DNA of 64,000 nucleotides from Nitrospira sp. (GTDB taxonomy: Bacteria; Nitrospirota; Nitrospiria; Nitrospirales; Nitrospiraceae). The DNA lies in assembly GCA_030692565.1 (NCBI GenBank), contig JAUYAO010000059.1, forward strand, positions 1 through 64,000, given 5' to 3'. Positions within the stretch are counted from its first letter, which is position 1. Every line of letters begins with the position of its first letter. Shown here piece after piece: positions 26,892 to 37,785 of the stretch. The translations under genes were made by a program, and so were the position numbers. A model generated the notes under the pieces. The model made no database searches, was not told the DNA's origin, and saw only the letters and a list, made by a program, of their open reading frames with translations.

Positions 26892-29062
26892 CGATCAAAC
26901 CGATAGCATCCGGAAGACTCGACGTGCTCCCGAAGCTCTTCGGCTCGCATGCGTCCCCGTGACCGGAGATTGCGATACATCGCGAGCGCCCACAGAGGGA
27001 AATACTGACAGTACCAGTGGTAGCGAAGATAGAACACGCGCGGGAATCCCGTGCCGGTATGCATGACTTCTTCCCAGGAGCCGTCCTTGAGCTGATGCCT
27101 GAGCAGATACTGCACGCCACGGGCGATGCTCAACGATTCCGTCACCCCGGCGGACATCAACGCCATCAAGGCCCAGGCTGTTTGCGAAGGGGTGCTCTGG
27201 CCTTTGCCGCTATGCGCGTCCTCCGCATAGGAGAGACAGGCCTCACCCCATCCGCCATCGGGATTCTGCTTGGACTCAAGCCAGGACACGGCCCGGCGAA
27301 TGTAGGGAGACGAGACGTCTTCTCCGATCGCGCGAAGGCCCGCCAGCACCGACCACGTGCCGTAAATGTAATTCACGCCCCAGCGGCCATACCAACTCCC
27401 GTCCGCCTCCTGTTGCTTCTTGAGAAACGCCAGCGCCGGCTGCACCGCCGGATGGGACCGGTCGTAACCTAAGGCGCCCAGCATTTCTAGACAGCGCCCG
27501 GCGAGATCCGCCGTGCTCGGATCGAGTAACGCCTTATGGTCCGCGAACGGGATGTAGTTAAAGACAACCCGATTATTATCCTTGTCGTACGCGCCCCACC
27601 CGCCGTCGGAACTCTGCATGGCCAGCACCCATTGCATCCCACGGCGAATGGATTCCCGCAGGTCGGCCGGCTCCGGCATCTTGAGCTTCGCGAGCGCCAT
27701 CAACACGACGGCCGAGTCGTCCACATCGGGATATAGCTCGTTTTCAAATTGGAAATACCACCCGCCCGGCTCGGCCTGCGGTGAAGAAATCGTCCAATCA
27801 CCGACCGTTTTCGTCTGCCGGGACATAAGATAGCCACCCGCCTTCACCAGCGCCGGATGGTCTTGCGGCATGCCCGCTTCGATCAACGCATTCATGAGCA
27901 AGGCCGTATCCCAAATCGGAGAATGGCAGGGCTGCAGATGTAAGGTCGGGACACGCTGGCCATCCACCGTCGCGGTTTCGTGCACTTCCAGATCTTCAAT
28001 CTCGCGAAGGGCTTTCTGCACCAGCGGGTCATCCATCTCATAGCCTAAGCACCGGAGCGCCAGCACGGAATTCGCCATCGCCGGATAAATCGCGCCCAGC
28101 CCGCCCTTCCCTTTGAGGTGATCCAACATCCACGTGGCAGCCTTGTGCATCGCCTTCTCGCGCAACCACAGGAGGGGCATCCGGTCATAGAGCTTGAGCA
28201 CCGCATCGAGCATGACGAAGAAATTATGCGGCGTGAACCAGGCTTGATCTTTGTTGAAGGGCGGATACTTCCAGTACGGCACCTGCCCGCGTGGAACGAG
28301 ATACAGCTCCTCGATACCCTGCTCTCGCGGAATCCGGCACACCGGTTGATGCGCAAACACGATCAGCAACGGAATGAGCACGGCGCGGGACCAATAGGAA
28401 ATTGCGTAGATGCTGAAATAAAACCGCTTCGGCAGCAGCATGATCTCGACCGGCATGTGGGGCACGCCTTCCCAGTCGTACTGATCGAACAACGCCAAGG
28501 CAATTTTCGTGAAGACGTTCGCCTGCACGACTCCGCCCATGGTCATGATGCACTCACGCGCACGCAGCAAGCAGGGATCGGACGCAGGGATTCCGCTGAG
28601 CTTCAGCGCGAAGTAGGCCTTCACGGAGGCGCTGATTTCCGCGGGCCCACCGTAATAGATCGGCCAGCCGCCGTCGGGCAACTGCATGGACTTTAAATAC
28701 CGGACGGCGCGTTCTTCCTTGACGGGATCGACGCAATCGAGAAACCTCCGCAACATCAGGTATTCCGACGTCAGCGTGGTATCGGCCTCGAGTTCAGCGA
28801 CCCAGAACCCCTCGGCAGGATCCTGCTTGGATAAAAACCAGCTTTGACTCCGACGGATCGCGTCGTCGATCGCGTCCGGTTGACTCACGGTGTGAGCCGA
28901 TGGGCGGCGCGATGAATCGGTGGCCGCCGACGGAGCCACTTTATCTGAGACCAGCCTGAGCGGAGGTGTTTGCGCATATTCGACCGCCGGATTGTATTTC
29001 CCCGGAATCGTCGCGAGCCAACTACTGGAGATCCGGTCAAACAGTGTGCGAAAGAGCTTCAT
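26888..29062 (-). CDS. shc: squalene-hopene cyclase Shc (HpnF)
   Basis: 724 residues, slightly longer than the usual 630-680 because of a variable N-terminus. The catalytic DVDD motif is at 446-449. Repeated QW motifs such as QNPDGGWGEA and QEADGSWYGRWG run along the chain, and the C-terminal GTGFPRVFYLRYHWY is typical. It cyclises squalene to hopene/diplopterol as a monotopic membrane enzyme. It is the first gene of an operon with a good promoter at 29168-29196 and about 105 bases of leader. The squalene synthesis genes themselves (hpnC, D, E) are not in the window. Confidence 0.95.
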   Translation of the reverse strand: MKLFRTLFDRISSSWLATIPGKYNPAVEYAQTPPLRLVSDKVAPSAATDSSRRPSAHTVSQPDAIDDAIRRSQSWFLSKQDPAEGFWVAELEADTTLTSEYLMLRRFLDCVDPVKEERAVRYLKSMQLPDGGWPIYYGGPAEISASVKAYFALKLSGIPASDPCLLRARECIMTMGGVVQANVFTKIALALFDQYDWEGVPHMPVEIMLLPKRFYFSIYAISYWSRAVLIPLLIVFAHQPVCRIPREQGIEELYLVPRGQVPYWKYPPFNKDQAWFTPHNFFVMLDAVLKLYDRMPLLWLREKAMHKAATWMLDHLKGKGGLGAIYPAMANSVLALRCLGYEMDDPLVQKALREIEDLEVHETATVDGQRVPTLHLQPCHSPIWDTALLMNALIEAGMPQDHPALVKAGGYLMSRQTKTVGDWTISSPQAEPGGWYFQFENELYPDVDDSAVVLMALAKLKMPEPADLRESIRRGMQWVLAMQSSDGGWGAYDKDNNRVVFNYIPFADHKALLDPSTADLAGRCLEMLGALGYDRSHPAVQPALAFLKKQQEADGSWYGRWGVNYIYGTWSVLAGLRAIGEDVSSPYIRRAVSWLESKQNPDGGWGEACLSYAEDAHSGKGQSTPSQTAWALMALMSAGVTESLSIARGVQYLLRHQLKDGSWEEVMHTGTGFPRVFYLRYHWYCQYFPLWALAMYRNLRSRGRMRAEELREHVESSGCYRFDR

Positions 29063-29167
29063 GGAATCCTAGTGAACGCATGGAGATGGGGGGATAGACG
29101 TGACGGCGTGCCACATGGCCCTGGAGACGCCGACCCACCAGAGCGCGAGAGCCGCCCATCGGTGGGG

Positions 29168-29196
29168 GATATAACAGACACCCCTACGTGAGTCAA
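29168..29196 (-). promoter_or_regulatory. sigma-70-type promoter for shc operon
   Basis: On the minus strand TTGACT and TATATC are separated by exactly 17 bases, about 105 bases before the shc start. This places the hopanoid/Mla operon under its own promoter rather than read-through from smc. It was found by eye and is not experimentally supported. Confidence 0.55.
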
Positions 29197-29245
29197 GCAA
29201 CGAGAACGGAAAGTTCTCTGCGATATCCGAGCCTTGCAGCTTGCC

Positions 29246-32200
29246 TCAGGCCGGCTGGAGATCGCCCAACCGCACCGACACCAGCTTGGACACGCCCGGC
29301 TGTTCCATCGTCACACCGAACAACGAATCGGCAATCGCCATGGTGCGCTTATTATGGGTAATGACGAGGAACTGCGCGTTCTTCGACATCTCCCGAAGCA
29401 CGCTGGTGAAACGCCCGATATTTTCCTCATCGAGCGGGGCATCGATTTCGTCGAGCAGACAAAACGGCGTCGGCCGGATCAAGAAACTGGCGAAGAGGAG
29501 CGCCATCGCGGTCAAGGTCTTCTCTCCTCCGGACAGCATCGTGATGCTCTTTAAACGCTTCCCCGGAGGCTGCGCCACGATATCCACACCCGGCTCTTGA
29601 TTCCCTGCGCCTTCTCCGTTTTCGCCGACCGGCTCATCGACCAACAGCAGCTCCGCACGTCCCCCGGGGAAAAACTGGCCGAAGACTTCAGTGAACTTCT
29701 GCTGAAGCTCGGCGAAGGTGGTCACGAACATGTCCTTCGTCGTTTTGTTGATCCGCTGAATAATTTCCTTGAGGGAGTTGATCGACGTGGCAAGATCCTG
29801 CTCCTGAGTGGTGAGAAAGGTATAGCGCTGGTCGAGTTCCTGATGCTCGCTGATCGCGGCGAGATTGATCGGCCCCATGCGGTCGAGCCGTTCGCGCAGT
29901 TTTTGCAGTTGTTCCTTTAGATCAGCCTGTGGCGCCTGAGCCAATGGATTCGGAACCGCCTCAGCAGCGCCCTCGCTCCCGGCATCCGCGACAGCCTCGG
30001 GACCGGGTACCGCACCGCCGCTGGCGAGCGCAACCGGATCCATCTGATACGTTCCCGACAAGGTGCTTTCGACCGCGCTCAACTGCGTGCGCAGTTCAGC
30101 CCGCCGGACCTCCACCGCCATACGCGCATCCCGCACCGCCGACATGTCGCGACGCACCACGTCCAGACTGGCCTCTAACGACTGTCCGAGAGCCATCTCT
30201 TGAGCCTGCTGTTCTTGCGCGGCAATCAACTGCGCCTTAATCCTTGCCGCGGCCTCGCCGAATTCCTGGCACAACAGTTCCTGGCGGCTGCGTTCTTCCT
30301 GGCTGTGTTGAATGTCACGGTCCAATCCCTCAAGGTGACTCTGCAGGGCCTGCCGACGTTGTTCGCTTTCGACTTGCTGCTGCCTGATTCGCAAACGATT
30401 CGCCTGCTCATGCCCTTGTTTGGCACGCAGACTTTCGGACAGCAGTCGGGCTTCCGTCACCCGTTCTTGAAACACCCGGCCTTCTTGATCGATGGCCGTC
30501 AGCCGCTCCCGCACACGCCCTAAACTGGCCTCTTGCCCGGCCTTTTCGCTGAGCCACTGCCCTAACTGAGCCTGCGCTGAACGCGCCTCCTGTTCGAACC
30601 GCTGCCGGTCGACGATCCCTTTTTGTATCTCGGCGGCGATCCCGGCCAGACGCACGTCGAGATCCGCCATAAATTGCCGGAGGTTTTCTTCGTCCTTCCG
30701 TAAGGACAAATCCTGCATTTCCGTATCCCTTAGGGATTCGGCCAACTGCCGAATCTGCAAGGTCAAACTCTGCCCGAGCCCCTGCAACTCAAGACGCCGC
30801 TGTTTGTCGGACTCGACCGCTGCGGTGAGCTCGCTCCGCTTGGCCTCCAGGCTGACGACCTCGCGCCGACGCTCCAACAACCCTTGCCCCGCATGGGCAT
30901 GGCCGCCGCTGATGACGCCGGAGGCATCCATTACTTCGCCCCCCAAGGTGACCAAGATCGGTCCCTCAGCCCCGGCCCAGAGCTGTCGTTCCCACAATCG
31001 CACCGCATGGTCCAACGACTCCACAATCACCACCCGATCGAACAGACAGTCTTTCGCCGCCGTGCGAGCCTCGTCCGCTTGAATCAAGTCGACCGCTCTG
31101 CCCACCACACCGGCCTGATCGGCGAGCGCCTGCCACCAGACCTGAGACCCTGATCCGGCGCGTTCCCAACGCGGCTGTTGCGGGATAAACGTCCCGCGCC
31201 CCAGTTCTTTCTCCCGAAGAAAACTAATCGCGCGCTGCGCCACCGACGGTTCATCGACAAACCACCCGTGCACACGCTCTCCTAAGACCGCTTCGACCGC
31301 CCGGTCCATGCCGGGAGGGATCACGAGCCATTCGGCGATCGCATCGCGAACTCCCTCGCAGGATTTGAGCGCCGTGCCTTCATCCTGGCCTTCCCGCCCG
31401 TACCCCATTTCTTCCCGCACGACGCCTTGCAGCGCCTGCAACCGTGAATCGACGGCCGCCAACTCTTCCGACCGCTGGAGGATGACACGATCGAGCTCCT
31501 GCTGTTCAGCCGCCACGTTGGACGCCTCAGTTTGAACGCTCTCTTGCTGCGCGCGAATCGTGGCGACCATGCGCCCGGCCTCGCCATACTCCTGTCTCAA
31601 GGCTTCATGGCGCGTCAACGCCGTCGATCGATGACCTTCCAGCTCTTCTTGCTCCGCGGCCAGCTTGGTCCCCCGATCGGAGACTTCGCCCATTCTGGCA
31701 ATCAACTGCGCCACCGTCTGCTCGGTATTCGCCACCAGAACCGCCAGCTGCATAATGTCGAGACGCCCGCGCTCTTCCTCCGCCACGGCAGAAGCTCGCT
31801 GATGCAGGAGGCGCTCCATATCTTGATCCAGCGCGGCGAAGGCCTGCTCGCGCGACAGCAACTCCTCTTCAAGCGAGACCAGCGACGCTTCGATGGTTTC
31901 CAGCGAGTGCGCCAACTCCTCCTGGGCGTTCGCCAGACTTTCCAACTCATGGGACTCTTGCTGTTGCTGCTGTTCGAACAATTGGCTCCGGTTCCGCTCG
32001 ACTTCGGCCGCCGTCAGCGCCTGCGCCTGCTGATGCTCGATCCGGCCCAGTTCCTCGCGGATCTTACCGGTCGACTCACCGATTTCAATCGCCCGCAAAC
32101 GGGATTGCTCCAAATCCGTCGCGAACCGCGCCTGCCCGGCGGCCTTTTCGGACTCTTGTTGATCGAGACTCAGCACCTCGGCTTCGACGTCCTTCAAGCC

Positions 32201-32950
32201 CGTCCGTAACGCGACAAACTCCCTGGTCAGCAGTTCGATCTCGACCGAACGCGCTTCCTGTTGCAACGTCTGGTAGGTGCGCGCCTGCCGCGCCTGCCGC
32301 TCCAGGGAATTCAGCTGTTTCTTCACTTCCGCGATGATGTCACGGACGCGCAACATGTTTTGCTGGGTCGCGTCGAGCTTGCGAAGGGCTTCGGCCTTCT
32401 GCTTTTTGTACCGGACGATCCCGGCCGTCTCTTCAATCAATTCGCGCCGGTCTTGAGGCGATGCGTTCAGGATCTGATCGATCTGGCCCTGGGCAATGAC
32501 CGTATGTCCCTTGCTGCCGGCACGCGTATCCATGAGCAGCGTCCGGATATCTTTGAGCCGGCAGGCCGTCTTGTTGATGAGGTATTCGCTGTCCCCGTTC
32601 CGGTAGAGCCGCCGCGTGATCATGAGTTCTTGGAACTCGGTCAACTCGCTCGGCAATCCCGACCCACCTTCCTGCGGCAGGGCCGTGTGATCGAGTCCGC
32701 CGATGATGAGCGAGACCTCCGCCATCCCGAGGGGCTTGCGCAATTCGGTGCCGTTAAAAATCACATCTTCCATTTTCTCGCTTCGCAACGTCTTGGTGCT
32801 CTGCTCGCCCAACACCCAGAGAATGGCGTCTACCACGTTGCTCTTGCCGCTGCCGTTGGGGCCGACGATAGCCGTCACCCCTTGCGGGAACTCGATCCTC
32901 GATTCGGCAAATGACTTGAACCCCAGCATATCGAGCGATTTCAAATACAT
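29246..32950 (-). CDS. smc: chromosome segregation ATPase SMC
   Basis: 1234 residues from the ATG at 32950, preceded by AAGGGTGA; the frame stays open to 33013 but the N-terminal family motif begins at MYLKSL. Walker A is GPNGSGKS (30-37). Two long coiled-coil arms flank a hinge near residues 520-660 ([10 protein letters not shown] ... DASGVISGG). The C-terminal head holds the signature [15 protein letters not shown] and Walker [13 protein letters not shown]. It organises and condenses the chromosome with ScpA/ScpB, which are not in the window. An Ala/Pro/Glu-rich insert lies just before the C-terminal arm. Confidence 0.95.
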   Translation of the reverse strand: MYLKSLDMLGFKSFAESRIEFPQGVTAIVGPNGSGKSNVVDAILWVLGEQSTKTLRSEKMEDVIFNGTELRKPLGMAEVSLIIGGLDHTALPQEGGSGLPSELTEFQELMITRRLYRNGDSEYLINKTACRLKDIRTLLMDTRAGSKGHTVIAQGQIDQILNASPQDRRELIEETAGIVRYKKQKAEALRKLDATQQNMLRVRDIIAEVKKQLNSLERQARQARTYQTLQQEARSVEIELLTREFVALRTGLKDVEAEVLSLDQQESEKAAGQARFATDLEQSRLRAIEIGESTGKIREELGRIEHQQAQALTAAEVERNRSQLFEQQQQQESHELESLANAQEELAHSLETIEASLVSLEEELLSREQAFAALDQDMERLLHQRASAVAEEERGRLDIMQLAVLVANTEQTVAQLIARMGEVSDRGTKLAAEQEELEGHRSTALTRHEALRQEYGEAGRMVATIRAQQESVQTEASNVAAEQQELDRVILQRSEELAAVDSRLQALQGVVREEMGYGREGQDEGTALKSCEGVRDAIAEWLVIPPGMDRAVEAVLGERVHGWFVDEPSVAQRAISFLREKELGRGTFIPQQPRWERAGSGSQVWWQALADQAGVVGRAVDLIQADEARTAAKDCLFDRVVIVESLDHAVRLWERQLWAGAEGPILVTLGGEVMDASGVISGGHAHAGQGLLERRREVVSLEAKRSELTAAVESDKQRRLELQGLGQSLTLQIRQLAESLRDTEMQDLSLRKDEENLRQFMADLDVRLAGIAAEIQKGIVDRQRFEQEARSAQAQLGQWLSEKAGQEASLGRVRERLTAIDQEGRVFQERVTEARLLSESLRAKQGHEQANRLRIRQQQVESEQRRQALQSHLEGLDRDIQHSQEERSRQELLCQEFGEAAARIKAQLIAAQEQQAQEMALGQSLEASLDVVRRDMSAVRDARMAVEVRRAELRTQLSAVESTLSGTYQMDPVALASGGAVPGPEAVADAGSEGAAEAVPNPLAQAPQADLKEQLQKLRERLDRMGPINLAAISEHQELDQRYTFLTTQEQDLATSINSLKEIIQRINKTTKDMFVTTFAELQQKFTEVFGQFFPGGRAELLLVDEPVGENGEGAGNQEPGVDIVAQPPGKRLKSITMLSGGEKTLTAMALLFASFLIRPTPFCLLDEIDAPLDEENIGRFTSVLREMSKNAQFLVITHNKRTMAIADSLFGVTMEQPGVSKLVSVRLGDLQPA

Positions 32951-33048
32951 CGATTCACCCTTGGTTGAGCAGCCGGATTGGCGAGCGAAAAAATAGCTCG
33001 GCCCTTGTAGCATAGGGCCAAAAGGAAATCAAAATAAAATACCGCGGG

Positions 33049-33076
33049 TAGTAGGGGGCCGTTCAGCCCCCTACTA
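33049..33076 (-). terminator. hairpin between ispH and smc
   Basis: Perfect 11-bp stem (TAGTAGGGGGC / GCCCCCTACTA) with a 6-base loop, about 30 bases after the ispH stop. The minus strand then runs into an A/T-rich stretch with a TTTTATTTTG run about 10 bases past the stem. It probably ends ispH transcription. Confidence 0.55.
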
Positions 33077-33104
33077 GATATATGAATTTCTCAGAGTGAG
33101 ACGA

Positions 33105-34067
33105 TTATCTGGCGGCGCCCGCAGCGGGCTTACTGGCGGATTCGATCTGAACGAGTTCTTTGGGCAGGAGAAATTCGACGTCTTCTTCAATCACGGTCAG
33201 CTCTTCCACCTCTGATGGGCCAGAGCTCTTGAGGAACGCCACGACTTCCGTCACCAGGACTTCCGGAGCTGATGCGCCGGCAGCGATCCCGACCGCCTTG
33301 GCCGACTTCAACCAATCCGGGTGAATATCACTGGCGGAATCGATCAGATAGGACGGGATCCCGCATTGCTCCCCTAACTCGCGCAGGCGGTTGGAGTTCG
33401 AACTATTCGGCGATCCAATGACCAGGATGACATCCACCAAGCGGGATAATTCTTTCACCGCATTTTGCCGGTTTTGCGTCGCGTAGCAAATGTCTTCCTG
33501 GTGCGGGCCCTTGATGTTCGGGAACCGCTTATTGAGCGCGCCGACGATGTCCCGGCACTCATCCACGCTGAGCGTCGTCTGCGTCACATAGGAAAGATTC
33601 AGCGTGTTATCCACATGGAGCTTCTCCACGTCTTGGACCGAGGAGACCAGGTGGAACTTATCGGGAATCTGCCCCAGCGTCCCAATCACCTCGGGGTGTC
33701 CGGCATGGCCGATGAGAATCAACTCATAGCCCTGCGTGTATTCCCGATTCACTTCATTGTGAACCTTGATGACCAGCGGACAAGTGGCATCGATGACGTG
33801 TAGCCGGCGCTGATTCGCCTCCGCCCACACCGACTTCGCGACGCCATGCGCGCTGAAAATCACCACCGATCCTTCCGGCACTTCACTGAGCTCTTCCACG
33901 AACACGGCGCCCTTGTGGCGAAGCGAATTGACGACGTGGCGGCTGTGGACGATTTCATGGCGAACATAAATAGGGGCGCCGTACTTTTTGAGCGACAGAT
34001 CTACGATATCGATCGCTCGATCGACCCCGGCACAAAATCCCCGCGGATTGGCAAGGTATATCTTCAT
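33105..34067 (-). CDS. ispH: 4-hydroxy-3-methylbut-2-enyl diphosphate reductase IspH (LytB)
   Basis: 320 residues. The three cluster cysteines occur in GFCAGV (C12), DATCPLV and [10 protein letters not shown]. The THVTQTTLS-like segment appears as [10 protein letters not shown], and SNSNRL substrate contacts are conserved. It reduces HMBPP to IPP and DMAPP, the last MEP step. Dxs and IspG are also in the window, so three of the seven MEP enzymes are here. The C-terminal 30 residues are an acidic, Ala-rich extension. It is divergent from the response regulator gene. Confidence 0.95.
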   Translation of the reverse strand: MKIYLANPRGFCAGVDRAIDIVDLSLKKYGAPIYVRHEIVHSRHVVNSLRHKGAVFVEELSEVPEGSVVIFSAHGVAKSVWAEANQRRLHVIDATCPLVIKVHNEVNREYTQGYELILIGHAGHPEVIGTLGQIPDKFHLVSSVQDVEKLHVDNTLNLSYVTQTTLSVDECRDIVGALNKRFPNIKGPHQEDICYATQNRQNAVKELSRLVDVILVIGSPNSSNSNRLRELGEQCGIPSYLIDSASDIHPDWLKSAKAVGIAAGASAPEVLVTEVVAFLKSSGPSEVEELTVIEEDVEFLLPKELVQIESASKPAAGAAR

Positions 34068-34249
34068 AAGGCTTCAGGCTCCTTCAATGGTTGACGAGAC
34101 CAGACCGACCCCGGTCGGCTCACCGCACGCGTTTCACCTTACGTCAGATCGTCCAATGTCGTCAACAGATTCACTCCGTCGACCGGCCCCTTCCGTGCCC
34201 CGGCCGCTTGACAGGACATCCCCTCCCCCGTAGGCTGAGACCCGCCATT

Positions 34250-34960
34250 ATGAGTACCGCGTCCATCAAAAAAGTCCTCATCGTCGAAGACGAGAAAGAC
34301 ATCCTTCAACTCGTTAAGCTCTACCTGGAGAAGGAAGGGTATCGGACCGTCACGGCCTCGACGGGATCGGAAGGGCTGGCCCAGGTTCGCACGGAAAAAC
34401 CCGACCTCGTCGTCCTCGACTTGATGCTCCCCGAAATCGACGGGCTCGAAATCTGTAAACGCCTTCGCTCAGCCCCCGATACCGCAATGCTGCCGATCAT
34501 CATGCTCACGGCCAAGGCCGAGGAATCAGATACGATCATCGGCCTCGAGTTAGGGGCCGACGATTATGTGACCAAGCCGTTCAGCCCGAAAACGCTGGTC
34601 GCGCGAGTGAAAGCGCTGTTCCGCCGGCTCGAACGGAAACCGGAGGACGGCCCGACCCGTTTCACCTACGGCCCGCTGATCCTGGATCTCACTCGCCATG
34701 AAGTCACGATAAAAGGGAAAGAAGTCCCCCTCACGGCGAAAGAGTTTGGGCTGCTCGAACATCTGCTCCGCCATCCCGGACGAGTACTGACGCGCGATGT
34801 CCTGCTCAACGCCGTCTGGGGCTATGAGTACTACGGAACCACCCGAACCGTCGATGTGCATATCCGTCGGCTCAAACAAAAGCTCCCGTTGCTGGATGAC
34901 GCCATTCTCTCCGTGAAATCGCTCGGCTATAAGCTCAAAGAAGCGGACGGGTCCGGATGA
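34250..34960 (+). CDS. PhoB/OmpR-type response regulator
   Basis: 236 residues from the ATG at 34250; the frame is open from 34091 but the receiver domain begins right after this ATG. Receiver residues: the acidic pair in VEDEKD, phospho-acceptor D57 in VVLDLMLP, Thr in MLTAKAE, and Lys in TKPFSP. The C-terminal winged helix includes LTAKEFGLLEHLLRHPGRV and TVDVHIRRLKQKL. It is most similar to PhoB/PhoP regulators. It overlaps the kinase gene by four bases (ATGA). The phosphate role is suggested by the neighbouring PiT system, not proven. Confidence 0.9.
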   Translation: MSTASIKKVLIVEDEKDILQLVKLYLEKEGYRTVTASTGSEGLAQVRTEKPDLVVLDLMLPEIDGLEICKRLRSAPDTAMLPIIMLTAKAEESDTIIGLELGADDYVTKPFSPKTLVARVKALFRRLERKPEDGPTRFTYGPLILDLTRHEVTIKGKEVPLTAKEFGLLEHLLRHPGRVLTRDVLLNAVWGYEYYGTTRTVDVHIRRLKQKLPLLDDAILSVKSLGYKLKEADGSG

Positions 34961-36792
34961 GATTGTCCATCCGCTGGAAGGTGACCCTCGGCAGCCTCCT
35001 CGCCGTCACCTGCGGGCTTGCAGTCGCCGGCCTGCTGGCCATGCAATCGCTCGAGCAACAAGAGATCACACAACTCAACGACATGCTGGACGCCAGAACC
35101 AACCTGGTGGAATACAGCCTCCGGTCGGCGTTCCCCGCGCCGCGATCCCAGGAACAACAGACGCACCTGAGAGACGTCGTCCGTCAGCTGGGAGCGAGAG
35201 CGCTGGCTCGGGTGACGCTGGTCACTGCAGACGGCACCGTCATCGCCGATAGCGCCGTGGACGACGCGGGACTCTCGGCAGTCGAAAATCACCTCTCGCG
35301 GCCGGAGGTTCAACAAGCGCTCGCGACCGGCCAGGGACGAGATATACGCGCCAGCCGCACGACCGGCGCTCGTACTATGTATCGCGCGCTCCGAACGGAG
35401 TTGCGCCATGGAGGCAAGTCGGTTGTCCTGCGCGTCGGCCTGCCGATGACGATGCTGGAGCGGGAGACGGCCACACTCCAACGCAATCTGGCCATCGCGC
35501 TCGGGGTCGCCTTTCTGATGGCCCTCCTGCTCAGCCTCTGGATGGCCCGCAATATTACGAAGCCGCTCTCGGACATCGCCAGCGTGGCTCGCCGGCTTTC
35601 GGCGGGCGATGCGACGATTCGCATCCAGGTTCACTCCCAAGATGAGGTCGGCCTGCTGGGCGAAACCCTCAATCATATGACCGACCAGCTCCGCACGAAG
35701 ATCGACGAACTCTCGGAAGACCGCGCTCAACTCCTCGCCATGTTGACCTCAATGGTCGAGGGCGTCATGGTCTTGGACTGCCGAGGGCGCATTCTCCAGA
35801 TCAATCCGGCACTCGAGCGCATGTTCGATGTCCGCCGCACTGAAATTCGCGGGCAGATCAGCACGGAGGTGTTGGCCCATCCGGAACTCAACAGCCTGAT
35901 CACGACCATCCTCACGAATCGGGCCGGCCAGGAAGCGGAGATTACCCTCACGCCAGGGGGGCGCTGTCTCCATATCGAAACCTCGGTGGCGGGATGCGAA
36001 CGGGAAAACGAAGCTTGCGCCGTGCTGGTCTTTCACGACATCACCGAACTGCGCCGCCTGGAAAAAATTCGCAAAGACTTCGTGGCCAATGTGTCGCATG
36101 AATTGCGCACCCCTCTGACGTCGATTAAAGGCTATGTGGAGGCGCTATTGGATGGAGGGAAAGACGATCCGGACACCGCCGTCAGCTTTCTCACGATCAT
36201 CCTGAAACAGAGCGACCGGCTCAACCTGATCTTGGAAGACCTGCTGGAGTTGTCCAAAATCGAGTCGGGAAGAGTGTCATTTAAAGAAGACCCTCTCGAT
36301 CTCCGTAGTTTGATCGAACGGACCCTCTCGATGATCAAACCCCTGGCCGACAAAAAAGGGCACCGGCTCGTCTCCCGCATCGACGACCGGATTCCGCCCA
36401 TCGCCGGGGACGAAGGTCGCCTCGCGCAAGTCCTAACCAACCTCCTCGACAACGCCGTGAAATACACCCCCGAGCGGGGGACGATTACCGTGACAGCCAG
36501 AAATGTGCCCGACCAGGCAATAGAACTTACCGTGAGCGATACAGGCCTCGGGATACCTGAGCAGGATCGCCCGCGCGTCTTCGAGCGCTTCTACCGGGTC
36601 GATAAAGCCCGCTCACGCGAACTGGGAGGAACCGGACTCGGCCTCGCCATCGTGAAGCATATTGTGGAAGGACATGGGGGACAGGTGTGGGTAGAGGCTC
36701 ACGCCCCGCAGGGAAGCCGCTTCGTGGTCCGTCTGCCGATCACTCGCCAGACGAGAGGGCCTCTTCACGCAAAAGAGGACAAAATCATATAG
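34957..36792 (+). CDS. PhoR-type sensor histidine kinase
   Basis: 611 residues. TM1 is at about 9-29, followed by a periplasmic sensor domain (30-175), TM2 (176-196), HAMP (196-250), PAS (about 262-360), HisKA with H381 in NVSHELRTPL, and HATPase with the N box (NLLDNAVKYTPE), DTGLGIPEQD and GGTGLGLAIVKHI. It phosphorylates the co-encoded regulator. The gene ends 28 bases inside the oppositely oriented PiT gene, so the last nine codons of each overlap. The architecture matches PhoR-like kinases; the signal is not identified. Confidence 0.92.
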   Translation: MRLSIRWKVTLGSLLAVTCGLAVAGLLAMQSLEQQEITQLNDMLDARTNLVEYSLRSAFPAPRSQEQQTHLRDVVRQLGARALARVTLVTADGTVIADSAVDDAGLSAVENHLSRPEVQQALATGQGRDIRASRTTGARTMYRALRTELRHGGKSVVLRVGLPMTMLERETATLQRNLAIALGVAFLMALLLSLWMARNITKPLSDIASVARRLSAGDATIRIQVHSQDEVGLLGETLNHMTDQLRTKIDELSEDRAQLLAMLTSMVEGVMVLDCRGRILQINPALERMFDVRRTEIRGQISTEVLAHPELNSLITTILTNRAGQEAEITLTPGGRCLHIETSVAGCERENEACAVLVFHDITELRRLEKIRKDFVANVSHELRTPLTSIKGYVEALLDGGKDDPDTAVSFLTIILKQSDRLNLILEDLLELSKIESGRVSFKEDPLDLRSLIERTLSMIKPLADKKGHRLVSRIDDRIPPIAGDEGRLAQVLTNLLDNAVKYTPERGTITVTARNVPDQAIELTVSDTGLGIPEQDRPRVFERFYRVDKARSRELGGTGLGLAIVKHIVEGHGGQVWVEAHAPQGSRFVVRLPITRQTRGPLHAKEDKII

Positions 36793-37757
36793 ACGAGGGC
36801 GCCCAGGGCTCCCGCCCCCGGCATGGTAAAAATCCAGGCGGAGAGAATCTTCGTCGTCACACCCCACCGCACCGCGGAGAGACGTTTGGTCGCTCCGACC
36901 CCAAGGATCGACGAGGTGATCGTGTGCGTCGTACTCACGGGCAGACCAAAGTGCGCCGTGAACAAGAGAACACTGGCCGCGCCGGTCTCGGCGGCGAATC
37001 CATGCACCGGATCCAGCTTGACGATCCGCATACCGAGCGTACGCATGATCCGCCGGCCCCCGACCATCGTGCCCGCGCCCATCGCCAGCGCACAGGACAC
37101 CACGACCCATGTCGGCACCTCCGACGAGGTCAGCTGGCCGGATGACACCAGCGCCAGCGTGATAATCCCCATCGCCTTTTGCGCGTCATTGGACCCATGG
37201 CTGAAGGCCATAAAACTCGCCGACAGTAACTGCAACCGGCTGAAGACTTTCTGCGCCACGCCCCGCGGCACCTTGAAGAACGACCAGCTGACCGCCACCA
37301 TAATCAGCAATCCCATCAAGAACCCGAACAACGGAGAGAAAATCATCGCCTCAAGAATCGCCCGCAACCCTTTGAACTGCACCACCGACCAGCCCCCGTG
37401 CGCCACGGCCGATCCGACTAAGGCGCCGATCAAGGCATGCGATGAACTCGTCGGCAAGCCCAGAATCAGCGTGACGAGATTCCACAGAATCGCGCCGGCC
37501 AGCGCGGCCCCCACCACCACACTGGTGATGGCCTCGGGGAAGACGATTCCGCCGCCGATCATCTTCGCCACGGCGGTGGAGAAAAACGCGCCGGCCACAT
37601 TCAGCACACCGGCCCACATGACGGCCGCCAAGGGGCTCATCACCCTGGTCGACACCACGGTCGCCACCGCGTTCGCGCAATCGTGCCAGCCGTTCGAAAA
37701 ATCGAACAGCAGCGCCAGCACAACGGTCAGCAATAAAAACCCCGTCAAATCAGGCAT
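36765..37757 (-). CDS. pit: PiT-family inorganic phosphate transporter
   Basis: 330 residues with about ten hydrophobic helices. The duplicated family signature is present: FSNGWHDCANAVATVVSTR near the N-terminus and SFMAFSHGSNDAQKAMGI near residue 185. The GLPTSSSHALIG and GLPVSTTHTITSSILG segments are the paired substrate loops. It imports phosphate (probably as metal phosphate) with protons. It is transcribed after its DUF47 partner and converges on the kinase gene with a 28-base overlap. Confidence 0.93.
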   Translation of the reverse strand: MPDLTGFLLLTVVLALLFDFSNGWHDCANAVATVVSTRVMSPLAAVMWAGVLNVAGAFFSTAVAKMIGGGIVFPEAITSVVVGAALAGAILWNLVTLILGLPTSSSHALIGALVGSAVAHGGWSVVQFKGLRAILEAMIFSPLFGFLMGLLIMVAVSWSFFKVPRGVAQKVFSRLQLLSASFMAFSHGSNDAQKAMGIITLALVSSGQLTSSEVPTWVVVSCALAMGAGTMVGGRRIMRTLGMRIVKLDPVHGFAAETGAASVLLFTAHFGLPVSTTHTITSSILGVGATKRLSAVRWGVTTKILSAWIFTMPGAGALGALVYMILSSFA

Positions 37758-37785
37758 GATTGTCCAATACTAAGGCGGGCCCCCG

